DNA of 8,405 bases from JBJKRF01 sp046704785 (GTDB lineage: Bacteria; Chloroflexota; Anaerolineae; Anaerolineales; Villigracilaceae): positions 1 to 8,405 of the forward strand of contig JBJKRF010000085.1 in assembly GCA_046704785.1 (NCBI GenBank), in the 5' to 3' direction. The position numbers and the translations under genes are program-made. Position 1 is the first letter of the stretch. Every line of letters begins with the position of its first letter. The notes below the pieces were generated by a model. It had not been told where the DNA came from. It did no database searches and was given only the letters and a program-made list of their open reading frames with translations. Shown in pieces: positions 1 through 6,378 of the stretch.

Positions 1-64
1 ATTAACACTTTGTAAACATAAAAAAAAATTGCTGGGGTGCCAAAAACTACCCGCCGGGGCTGTT

Positions 65-92
65 GGGGGGGGGGGGCCCCCCCCCCCCCCCC
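65..92. repeat. G12-C16 homopolymer block
   Basis: Twelve consecutive G (65-76) run directly into sixteen consecutive C (77-92), so the first 24 bases form a perfect palindrome with no loop. It lies between an AT-rich stretch with nine A (20-28) and the ribosome binding site of the first gene. An open frame happens to run through it and would add a Gly/Pro-rich peptide to the dehydratase, but that is not a believable protein segment. The most likely explanation is a poly-G sequencing or assembly artefact near a contig end. A real phase-variable homopolymer in the leader is possible but much less likely. Confidence 0.85.
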
Positions 93-140
93 ACACACCC
101 AAACCTGCTTGATTCTACTGGTTTCCAGAGAGCCACAAAA

Positions 141-145
141 AGGAG
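141..145 (+). promoter_or_regulatory. Ribosome binding site of the 4,6-dehydratase gene
   Basis: AGGAG lies five bases before the ATG at 151. It decides the start: the same frame is open back to an ATG-less region and can be read from position 37, but only the ATG at 151 has a strong Shine-Dalgarno sequence. It also gives a protein beginning just before the Rossmann nucleotide-binding strand, as in the family. Confidence 0.8.
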
Positions 146-150
146 TACCT

Positions 151-1161
151 ATGAACTGGAACGATAAGGCCATCCTCATTACCGGCGGCACCGGTTCGTT
201 CGGTAAGAAAATGACCAAAATCCTGCTGGAAGAAAAGCAGCCGAAAAAGATCATCATCTTCAGCCGCGACGAGCTCAAACAGCATGAAATGCGCGTGGCC
301 GGTTACGACCACCCGTCTCTGCGCTACTTTATCGGTGATGTGCGCGACCGCGAACGGTTGGTGCGGGCCATGCATGGTGTGGATGTCGTCGTTCATGCTG
401 CGGCGCTCAAACAAGTGCCGGCCTGTGAGTACAACCCCATGGAGGCCATCAAAACCAACATCATGGGCACCTCCAACGTGGTCGAGGCGGCCCTCGACGC
501 CGGCGTCAGCCGGGTGCTGGCGCTCAGCACCGACAAGGCCGTCAACCCCGTCAACCTGTACGGCGCGACTAAACTGGCCGCCGAAAAATTGGTGATCCAG
601 TCCAACGCCTACGCGGGCGGACGCTCCACCCGTTATTCTTGCGTGCGCTACGGCAACGTCGTCGGTTCGCGCGGGTCGGTGGTGCCGCTCTTCCTGAAAC
701 AGCGCAGCAACGGCAAGATCACCATCACCGACGAACGCATGACGCGTTTTTGGCTCTCGCTCGAACAGGGCGTCCATTTCGTCATCCACTGCATCGAGCA
801 GATGGAAGGCGGCGAGGTCTTCGTGCCAAAGATTCCCAGCACCAAGGTCATCGACTTGGCGCGGGCCGTCGCGCCACAGGCGGAGATCGACATTATCGGC
901 ATTCGTCCTGGCGAGAAGCTGCACGAGGTGCTCATCTCCGAGGACGAATCCCGCAACACCGTCGAACTGGAGCACATGTTCGTCGTCCAGCCGGCGGAGG
1001 CGCTGTGGTTCGGTTATAACTGGCAATCGCGCGGCAAACTGCTCTCCGATGGCTTCCGTTATGGCAGCGACAACAACACCGAATGGCTCGACGTGGAAGG
1101 CATCAAAGAGTACATTGCGCCGTTCGAAGAAGCCTTTGCCGACGGCACCCTGGAAGGCTAG
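151..1161 (+). CDS. pseB: UDP-N-acetylglucosamine 4,6-dehydratase (PseB/FlaA1 type)
   Basis: This 336-residue extended short-chain dehydrogenase removes water from UDP-GlcNAc to give a UDP-4-keto-6-deoxy-L-hexosamine (dehydration with C5 inversion in PseB). It is the first step toward pseudaminic acid and other 6-deoxy-aminosugars, and acts in the cytoplasm. The NADP-binding motif TGGTGSFG is at residues 11-18, followed by SRDELKQ and IGDVRD. The AALKQVP block and the active-site segment STDKAVNP..LYGATK are present, with Asp128, Lys129 and Tyr137 at positions equivalent to the FlaA1 catalytic residues. RYGNVVGSRGSV and IGIRPGEKLHE are also family hallmarks. Length agrees with PseB (about 330). 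The start at 151 is chosen on its AGGAG site; reading from 37 would add 38 implausible residues. The next gene starts directly after the stop. The related CapE/WbjB enzymes of the L-FucNAc route look similar, so the subtype is likely but not proven. Confidence 0.92.
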   Translation: MNWNDKAILITGGTGSFGKKMTKILLEEKQPKKIIIFSRDELKQHEMRVAGYDHPSLRYFIGDVRDRERLVRAMHGVDVVVHAAALKQVPACEYNPMEAIKTNIMGTSNVVEAALDAGVSRVLALSTDKAVNPVNLYGATKLAAEKLVIQSNAYAGGRSTRYSCVRYGNVVGSRGSVVPLFLKQRSNGKITITDERMTRFWLSLEQGVHFVIHCIEQMEGGEVFVPKIPSTKVIDLARAVAPQAEIDIIGIRPGEKLHEVLISEDESRNTVELEHMFVVQPAEALWFGYNWQSRGKLLSDGFRYGSDNNTEWLDVEGIKEYIAPFEEAFADGTLEG

Positions 1162-2094
1162 ATGAAAATCCTGGTTACCGGCGCAAGCGGATTATTGGGG
1201 CTCAATCTGTGTCTGATGCAGGCGGGGACTCACACCATCGTTGGAACAGACCGCGGCAAACTGCGCGGGACGCCTTTCGAGTTGGTCCACGCGGAACTGA
1301 CTCAGCCGGGGGTCGCCTCCCGTTTAATCGAGTCGGTGCGCCCTGATGCCATCGTTCACACGGCGGCGCTGGCCAATCTCGACCGTTGCGAGGCCGACCC
1401 TGAGCTTGCCAGGTGCTTGAACGCCGAGCTTCCCGGCGAATTGGCCCTGGCCTGTGCACGCCATAGCATCCGGCTGATTCATATTTCCACCGACGCCGTG
1501 TTCGACGGAACGAAAGACGGTGTTTACAGCGAGGACGACCTCCCCAACCCGTGGGGCGTCTATGCGCGTACGAAGTATGAGGGGGAGCAGGCCGTGCGCG
1601 CGGCGGCCCCGCAGGCGGTTGTGGCGCGTGTCAATTTCTTCGGCTGGAGCCTTTCCGGCACGCGCTCGCTCTCCGAGTTTTTCTACAATAAGTTATCTGC
1701 CGGGGAACAATGTAACGGGTTCACCGATGTCTGGTTTTGCCCGATGTTCGTCGGGGATTTGGCAGAGACTCTGGTTCGGATGTTGGACAAAGGCCTTTCG
1801 GGGCTGTACCACGTCGTCGGGTCGGAAGCGCTCACGAAGTACGAGTTCGGGCAGCGCATCGCCCATCCGTTCGGATTCGACCCCTCACTGGTGCTGCCCC
1901 GCTCTGTCGAAGAATCCGGCCTGAAAGCCAAACGTTCCCACAATTTAAGGCTGTCTGTCAACAAATTATCCACCGACCTGGGCGCAGAAATCCCCGGCGT
2001 TTCCACCGGGATCGCCCAGTTTTATACACAGCACCAACAGGGTTATCCACAGAAAATGCGCAGTTATCAACAGGGCGACCAGTCGCTCGCCTAA
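1162..2094 (+). CDS. RmlD-like NAD(P)-dependent sugar reductase (SDR family)
   Basis: This 310-residue protein is an extended short-chain dehydrogenase resembling dTDP-4-dehydrorhamnose reductase. The dinucleotide-binding motif GASGLLG is at residues 7-13. The STDAVFDG segment (109-116) corresponds to the STDYVFDG of RmlD, and the catalytic pair Tyr134 and Lys138 lies in YARTK. The C-terminal tail is rich in Gln and probably disordered. There is no cupin domain, which separates it from CapF/WbjC of the L-FucNAc pathway. The start codon follows the upstream TAG with no gap, and GGAAGG (1152-1157) inside the end of the dehydratase can serve as ribosome binding site, so the two genes are very likely co-translated. 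By context it probably reduces the 4-keto group of the sugar made by the preceding dehydratase, as the RmlD homologue WbvR does in UDP-L-QuiNAc synthesis. No other dTDP-rhamnose genes (rmlA, B, C) are nearby, so true RmlD activity is less likely. The substrate is an inference. Confidence 0.8.
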   Translation: MKILVTGASGLLGLNLCLMQAGTHTIVGTDRGKLRGTPFELVHAELTQPGVASRLIESVRPDAIVHTAALANLDRCEADPELARCLNAELPGELALACARHSIRLIHISTDAVFDGTKDGVYSEDDLPNPWGVYARTKYEGEQAVRAAAPQAVVARVNFFGWSLSGTRSLSEFFYNKLSAGEQCNGFTDVWFCPMFVGDLAETLVRMLDKGLSGLYHVVGSEALTKYEFGQRIAHPFGFDPSLVLPRSVEESGLKAKRSHNLRLSVNKLSTDLGAEIPGVSTGIAQFYTQHQQGYPQKMRSYQQGDQSLA

Positions 2095-2097
2095 AAC

Positions 2098-2102
2098 GGA
2101 GG
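2098..2102 (+). promoter_or_regulatory. Ribosome binding site of the NeuB-family gene
   Basis: GGAGG, four bases before the ATG at 2107, sits in the 12-base gap after the reductase stop. It is one of the strongest Shine-Dalgarno sequences in the window. Confidence 0.7.
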
Positions 2103-2106
2103 AATC

Positions 2107-3174
2107 ATGGAGATCAAAATCGGCAAGCGCTTGATCGGGCCGGGCCACCCGACGTATTTCATCGCCGACATCGCGGCCAACCATGACGGCGACCTGGAGC
2201 GGGCCAAGCTGCTCATCCGGCTGGCGAAAGAATCTGGAGCCGACGCGGCCAAGTTCCAAAATTTCGATGCGCCCAAGATCGTCTCGGATTACGGTTTTTC
2301 GCACATGAACAGCCAGGTTTCGCACCAGGCCAATTGGAAAAAGTCGGTGGTGGAGGTTTATCGGGCAGCTTCCATCCCCTTCGAGTGGACGCTGACGCTG
2401 ATGGAGGAGTGCAACGAGGTGGGCATCGACTATTTCTCCTCACCGTACGATTTTGGCGCGATCGACTTTCTCGACCCGTATGTGCCGGTTTACAAGGCCG
2501 GCTCCGGCGAGATCGACTGGATCGAGGCCCTGGAACGCATGGCAAGCAAGGGCAAGCCTTTTTTCGTCGCCACGGGCGCTTCCACCATCGGTGAGGTGCA
2601 GAAGGCCGTGCACGCTATTTTGAAGATCAATAAGCAACTGGTGTTGATGCAATGTAACACCAACTACACCGCCAGCCCCAAGAATTACGATCACCTGCAT
2701 TTGAACGTTTTGAAGACCTATGCCACCATGTTCCCGGATGTGATCCTGGGGCTTTCAGATCACACCCACGCCGTCGCCCCGGTGGTGGGTGCGGTGGCGC
2801 TGGGCGCGCGCGTGATCGAACGACACTTTACCGATAGCAACGAGCGGGAAGGGCCCGACCATAAATTTGCGATGGACCCCGACAAATGGGCGCGTATGGT
2901 CGAGGAGACGCGCCTGTTGGAACGGGCGCTGGGCAGCCCCGACAAGTTTATTGCCGAGAACGAGATCGAGACCGCCGTTGTGCAGCGTCGCTGTCTGCGC
3001 GCCGCGCGCGATGTCAAGGCGGGCGAGACCTTCAGCCGCGAGATGATCGCTGTGCTGCGTCCCGCCACGCCCGGTGCGATCAAGCCCGACCAGATTCCTG
3101 ATGTGATCGGCACCAAGGCTTTGCAGGATATGCCTGCCGGGAAGGAACTGCGTTGGACGGATTTAGGAGAGTAA
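2107..3174 (+). CDS. NeuB/SpsE-family nonulosonic acid synthase
   Basis: This 355-residue enzyme belongs to the family that condenses phosphoenolpyruvate with a free 2-acetamido hexose to make a nine-carbon acid (sialic, legionaminic or pseudaminic acid type). The N-terminal TIM barrel carries IAANHDGD (residues 22-29) and KAGSGE with Glu135. GLSDHT contains His219 and VIERHFT contains His240; these match in order and spacing the metal-binding Glu and His residues of Neisseria NeuB. EGPDHKFAMDP follows. The C-terminal antifreeze-like SAF domain (about 290-355) begins with the RR pair 294-295 and ends with DMPAGKELRWTDL. Two places differ from classical sialate synthases: the usual AEIG is ADIA (20-23), and the substrate loop reads CNTNYTAS rather than the common C(T)...YP form. 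This points to the SpsE-like branch, so the true substrate is unknown. It is separated by 12 bases from the upstream reductase and is clearly part of the same operon. Confidence 0.9.
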   Translation: MEIKIGKRLIGPGHPTYFIADIAANHDGDLERAKLLIRLAKESGADAAKFQNFDAPKIVSDYGFSHMNSQVSHQANWKKSVVEVYRAASIPFEWTLTLMEECNEVGIDYFSSPYDFGAIDFLDPYVPVYKAGSGEIDWIEALERMASKGKPFFVATGASTIGEVQKAVHAILKINKQLVLMQCNTNYTASPKNYDHLHLNVLKTYATMFPDVILGLSDHTHAVAPVVGAVALGARVIERHFTDSNEREGPDHKFAMDPDKWARMVEETRLLERALGSPDKFIAENEIETAVVQRRCLRAARDVKAGETFSREMIAVLRPATPGAIKPDQIPDVIGTKALQDMPAGKELRWTDLGE

Positions 3175-3223
3175 TTGTGGTCGGGGCGACTGGACAGTCG
3201 TCTCTACCGTGGAATAATTTTTC

Positions 3224-4324
3224 ATGAAGGTCATTTATTTTTCCTTCGATTACGGCCCTCACGACCATCGCTTCCTCTCGGCCCTCTCCGAGAGCAAGCA
3301 CCAAGTCTATTACGTGCGCTTGCAGCGCGGAGCGCGCCAGACCGAAGACCGGCCGGTGCCATCCAACATCGAACAGGTGCTTTGGGAAGGCGGGCGAGGC
3401 GTTTTTCGCTGGCGCAACCTGCCCAACTACGTGTTGGGGATGCGCCGCATCATCCGCCGCATCCAGCCGGACCTGATCCACGCCGGGCCGATCCAGACCT
3501 GCGCCTTTATCGTCGCGCTGGCGGGTTTCCGTCCGTTGCTGACCATGTCCTGGGGCTTCGACCTGATGAAAGACGTGGAACGCGGGCGCTGGTGGCGCTT
3601 CGCGACGCGGTATACTTTACGGCGCAGCGCCTACTTTACCAGCGATGCCGCCGTCACACGCGATAAAGCCGTCGCTTACGGCATGAATCCGGCGCGGACC
3701 GTCGTCTTTCCGTGGGGCGTTGACTTGCAGCATTTTTCGCCTGCCGCGAGCCGGCGCATGGACTCGGAGGGCTTCACGCTTTTTTGCAATCGCTCGTGGG
3801 AGCCGAATTACAGCGTGGACGTCCTCGCCAGGGCCTTTGTCAAGGTGGCGCAGTCCAGGCCGGCGGTGAGTCTGCTGCTGCTGGGAGGCGGCTCTCAGGG
3901 TACAACAATCCGTCGCATCCTGGAGCATGGCGGGGTGGCGGAACAGGTTACTTTTCCCGGCCATATCAGCCATAAGGAACTTCCGCGTTTCTATCGCATG
4001 GCAGACCTGTTCATTTCGCCCTCCCACGTAGACGGCTCATCCGTCTCGTTGATGGAAGCGCTGGCCTGCGGCCTGCCCTGCCTGGTTTCCGACATTCCGG
4101 CCAACCAGGAATGGGTAGCCGATGGCCAGAACGGCTGGCTCTTCCCGGACGGCGATGCCGATGCGCTGGCGGTTCGCATTCTGGCTGCCATGCAGCAGCG
4201 CACGTTGTTGCCGAAATTGGGCCGTAACGCCCGTGGTGTGGCCGAAGCGCGCGCCGATTGGAAGAAGAATTCCCAGAAGCTTTTACAGGCCTATCAAACG
4301 ATTCTCGACGAGTCGCTGCGATAA
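3224..4324 (+). CDS. Glycosyltransferase family 4 (GT-B fold)
   Basis: This 366-residue protein looks like a retaining glycosyltransferase that adds a sugar from a nucleotide donor during polymer assembly at the cytoplasmic face of the membrane. The N-terminal acceptor half starts MKVIYFSFDYGPHDHRF and includes RRIQPDLIHAGPIQ. The C-terminal donor half contains VFPWGVDLQHFSP, a PGHISH segment, FYRMADLFISPSH and the family signature DGSSVSLMEALACGLP. The usual E-x7-E motif is D270-x7-E278, so the first acid is Asp instead of Glu. No signal peptide or membrane span is visible. Its ribosome binding site is weak (GTGGA, 13 bases before the ATG). It lies 49 bases after the synthase gene. Donor and acceptor cannot be told from sequence; a nonulosonic acid is not the obvious donor, since CMP-sialic-type sugars are mostly used by other families. 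Confidence 0.85.
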   Translation: MKVIYFSFDYGPHDHRFLSALSESKHQVYYVRLQRGARQTEDRPVPSNIEQVLWEGGRGVFRWRNLPNYVLGMRRIIRRIQPDLIHAGPIQTCAFIVALAGFRPLLTMSWGFDLMKDVERGRWWRFATRYTLRRSAYFTSDAAVTRDKAVAYGMNPARTVVFPWGVDLQHFSPAASRRMDSEGFTLFCNRSWEPNYSVDVLARAFVKVAQSRPAVSLLLLGGGSQGTTIRRILEHGGVAEQVTFPGHISHKELPRFYRMADLFISPSHVDGSSVSLMEALACGLPCLVSDIPANQEWVADGQNGWLFPDGDADALAVRILAAMQQRTLLPKLGRNARGVAEARADWKKNSQKLLQAYQTILDESLR

Positions 4325-4430
4325 ACGTACGTTGTGGCTTTTTCTGTTCATGCGTAGCCTTGGGTGTCACATCCACACAAATCTGCTTCATCTCGCTGAT
4401 ACCCAGAGCGTCTAGCTTTGAATCGACAAT

Positions 4431-4435
4431 GGAGG
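4431..4435 (+). promoter_or_regulatory. Ribosome binding site of the LapA-domain gene
   Basis: GGAGG is followed by two adjacent ATG codons at 4440 and 4443. The spacing is 4 bases to the first and 7 to the second, so 4443 is the better-placed start, although 4440 cannot be excluded. Confidence 0.65.
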
Positions 4436-4442
4436 TGGAATG

Positions 4443-4748
4443 ATGGCATTGGTCTACTTGATCCTGGCACTTGTCATTGCAGTCCTGGCCGTGATTTTTG
4501 CGCTGCAGAACGTCATGACGGTCGTCATTTCGTTCTTTGCCTGGCACGTGACCGGCTCGCTGTCGCTGGTATTGTTGGTCACGCTGGCAATCGGTGTGGT
4601 GATCGGCCTGTTGGTGTTGATGCCGTCCCTGCTCAAGGGTTCCTTGCAGGCTTCCGGGCATCGCAGGCGCATCGATAGCCTCGAAAAAGAGCTGGCGGAT
4701 CACAAGGCGAAACTGGAGCACGCCGTTGCCGATAAGACCAAGAAATAA
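4443..4748 (+). CDS. LapA-domain (DUF1049-like) small membrane protein
   Basis: This protein of 101 residues (102 if the ATG at 4440 is used) has two hydrophobic segments, about residues 3-24 and 38-60. A charged, heptad-like tail follows (about 72-98, with RRRIDSLEKELADHKAKLEH) and is probably a short coiled coil in the cytoplasm. The sequence AVIFALQN followed by FFAWHVTGSLSLVLLVTLAIGVVIGLL is the typical pattern of the lipopolysaccharide assembly protein A domain, found in many bacteria including some without LPS. In enterobacteria LapA works with LapB in control of LPS synthesis; here no LapB is present, and a role in envelope assembly is only a guess. It is preceded by a 115-base gap without any gene and followed by a 126-base gap, so it may have its own promoter, although I see no convincing one. 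Confidence 0.8.
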   Translation: MALVYLILALVIAVLAVIFALQNVMTVVISFFAWHVTGSLSLVLLVTLAIGVVIGLLVLMPSLLKGSLQASGHRRRIDSLEKELADHKAKLEHAVADKTKK

Positions 4749-4874
4749 GGCTTCGACACGTCGACTCTCTCGCTGCGCGAAATTCCAAAGAACCCCGAAC
4801 ATTAAAAAATCTTTGCATCAATACGATATGACTTTGAAACATATAGGAGCGTGGGTCTGTTGTAAACAAGAGGT

Positions 4875-5570
4875 ATGCAAAATTCATCCACCCAAACTGC
4901 GCTGGGAATTATCCTGATTTACGTAGCGCTGGTGGTCAACGTGCTCAACACAAAGCAAGCTACCTCCGTTTCACAGCCAGTTCCTGTCGAAAACAGCTTG
5001 AACGTGTTGGTCACGCCCACGACGATCACGCCGCCGCCAAAACCGACGGGAACACCAACGCCGACCCTCACGGCAACCCGTACCCCCACACAGACCCCGA
5101 CCCTTACGCCCACAACGACCTCCACGCCCGAATCGACCCCGACCATTCCGCCAGATCAACGCATCTCATATTACGCAGTAGACGTGGAGAGGCCCAACAA
5201 ACGCGATTGCAATATCACACCCTATCTGGTTGTCAGCGACCGTGCCCGCACCGGCGACCCGATTCGCGACATGCAAATTGCGCTGGGCTATGCGCTGGGC
5301 AGCAATAACGCGCGCATGAATTTCGTTCATCCAGGGCTTAACATGTCCCTTATAATTGAGAGAATCGATTATTTCGCCAACCCCGAAAGCGCCGTCGTAT
5401 CCGTCGGTGGCGGCATGAACATCCCCGATATGGACCTGTGCGAAGCCCGTCAGGTGCATGATGTGCTCTGGCCCACGGCTCGCATCTATCAAAAGACAGG
5501 CGATGTGACCTACCTGTACGGCGACGGTTTCTTGATCGATACACTGACGCGACCTCATAAAAAGAGATGA
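4875..5570 (+). CDS. Membrane-anchored protein with Thr/Pro-rich linker, unknown function
   Basis: I do not recognise the function of this 231-residue protein. It has a single N-terminal hydrophobic segment (about residues 9-24) without a lipobox, so it is probably a signal anchor. Then comes a linker of alternating Thr and Pro (47-93), followed by a compact domain (about 97-228) that should lie outside the cytoplasmic membrane. The domain contains two cysteines (112 and 189) that could form a disulfide, a short conserved-looking run DPIRDMQIALGYALGS, and an end YLYGDGFLIDTL. The overall beta-rich pattern faintly recalls GerMN-type domains, but this is a weak impression. Its start is constrained by an in-frame TAA at 4863 and the hydrophobic segment just after the ATG; the AAGAGG before the ATG is only one base away, so initiation may be weak. 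The last four bases (ATGA) overlap the next gene's start, which suggests translational coupling to the cytidylyltransferase. Confidence 0.75.
   Translation: MQNSSTQTALGIILIYVALVVNVLNTKQATSVSQPVPVENSLNVLVTPTTITPPPKPTGTPTPTLTATRTPTQTPTLTPTTTSTPESTPTIPPDQRISYYAVDVERPNKRDCNITPYLVVSDRARTGDPIRDMQIALGYALGSNNARMNFVHPGLNMSLIIERIDYFANPESAVVSVGGGMNIPDMDLCEARQVHDVLWPTARIYQKTGDVTYLYGDGFLIDTLTRPHKKR
5013..5153 (+). repeat. Low-complexity Thr-Pro coding tract
   Basis: About 47 codons encode mostly Thr and Pro (units such as TPT, TPTLT, TPTQ). The DNA is a degenerate run of ACN-CCN codons and not an exact tandem repeat, so the composition appears maintained at the protein level. Such linkers commonly carry extracytoplasmic domains across a cell wall and can be O-glycosylated. 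They are frequent in Chloroflexota surface proteins. Confidence 0.7.
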
Positions 5571-6373
5571 CACAGAAAGTTGCCATAATCCAGGCCCGCA
5601 TGGGCTCCTCCCGTCTTCCCGGCAAAGTCTTACTCGACATTGCCGGGAAGACTATGATTCAGCATGTTATCGAGCGTACTCGTCGCGCCCGGCGGCTGGA
5701 CGCCGTCGTCGTTGCAACGACGACGGACGCATCAGACGACCCGATTGCCGCGTTTGCCGCTTCGATGGGCGTCCCCTGCACCCGCGGGTCGCTGCACGAT
5801 GTGCTCGACCGTTACGACCAAGCCGCCAAGGCGTACGATGCCGACGTGGTTGTGCGTATCACTGCCGACTGCCCGGCCATTGATCCGGGGCTGATCGACC
5901 AAACCGTCGAAACGCTCTTGATGGGCGGCTACGACCTGGTTGCCAACCGCCTGCCGCCGCCTTTTGGCCGCAGTTTTCCCATTGGCCTGGACGTGGAAGC
6001 CTGCACCTTCGCGGCGCTCGAACACGCCTGGAAAGAAGCCACACAACCCTTCCAGCGGGAGCATGTTATGCCTTTCCTGTACGAAGGCCTGACATTGCCG
6101 GGCCTCGACCGTTTGCTGGCGGCGGGAATCTCACCGCGTGGTTTTCGGGTTGCGCAGTTGAATCACATTCCCGCTTATGGCAACCTGCGCTGGACGGTGG
6201 ACACCCCCGAAGACCTGGATTTCATGCGCCAGGTTTTTGCCCGTTTGAGCGCCGAACCGGAGTTTACGTGGTACGATGTCTTACGACTCGTCCAAACGCA
6301 GCCGGAACTGGCTAATATCAATGCGCAAGTGCGTCACAAGACCATGACCGACGTGGACGAACGTCGCAGATAG
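5567..6373 (+). CDS. SpsF-like cytidylyltransferase (CMP-sugar synthetase)
   Basis: This 268-residue protein belongs to the nucleotidyltransferase family that includes SpsF, KdsB and NeuA. Such enzymes use CTP to activate a keto-acid sugar as its CMP form. The N terminus has the nucleotide-binding signature QARMGSSRLPGKVL (residues 9-22), then VVATTTDASDD, a GSLHDVLDRY segment typical of SpsF, RITADCPAIDP with the acidic metal-binding position, and a C-terminal WTVDTPEDL block. The first strand begins almost at the ATG, which supports this start. It overlaps the upstream anchored-protein gene by ATGA and is five bases from the next gene. Together with the NeuB-family synthase it forms the synthase plus activator pair of nonulosonic acid loci; spsE and spsF are similarly paired in the Bacillus spore-coat operon. 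A role as a different nucleotidyltransferase cannot be excluded. Confidence 0.85.
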   Translation: MTQKVAIIQARMGSSRLPGKVLLDIAGKTMIQHVIERTRRARRLDAVVVATTTDASDDPIAAFAASMGVPCTRGSLHDVLDRYDQAAKAYDADVVVRITADCPAIDPGLIDQTVETLLMGGYDLVANRLPPPFGRSFPIGLDVEACTFAALEHAWKEATQPFQREHVMPFLYEGLTLPGLDRLLAAGISPRGFRVAQLNHIPAYGNLRWTVDTPEDLDFMRQVFARLSAEPEFTWYDVLRLVQTQPELANINAQVRHKTMTDVDERRR

Positions 6374-6378
6374 AAGAT

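Noticed and set aside
37..150. N-terminal extension of the dehydratase reading through the G/C block
   Set aside because: It would encode an improbable Gly/Pro-rich peptide across a suspect homopolymer; the ATG at 151 has an AGGAG site and fits family length.
115..1026. Long open frame on the - strand (303 codons)
   Set aside because: It lies antisense to the clearly conserved dehydratase, has no family features and arises from GC-rich codon bias.
151..2094. L-FucNAc pathway (CapE-CapF-CapG)
   Set aside because: The second protein has no C-terminal cupin as CapF does, no CapG-like 2-epimerase is present, and a NeuB-family gene follows instead.
3185..3202. Small hairpin (CGACT-GGAC-AGTCG) between the synthase and GT4 genes
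   Set aside because: The stem is short and no T-run follows, so it is not a convincing terminator; a chance structure is likely in GC-rich DNA.
4753..4764. TCGAC/GTCGA inverted repeat after the LapA-domain gene
   Set aside because: The two-base spacer cannot form a proper hairpin loop and no T-run follows; chance palindrome.
4813..4848. Possible promoter (TTGCAT, later TATAGG) before the TP-linker gene
   Set aside because: No pair of -35 and -10 like boxes has acceptable spacing; TATAGG is too far from TTGCAT.
4828..4917. 29-codon ORF overlapping the start of the TP-linker gene
   Set aside because: No ribosome binding site, no recognisable features, and it overlaps the better supported gene.
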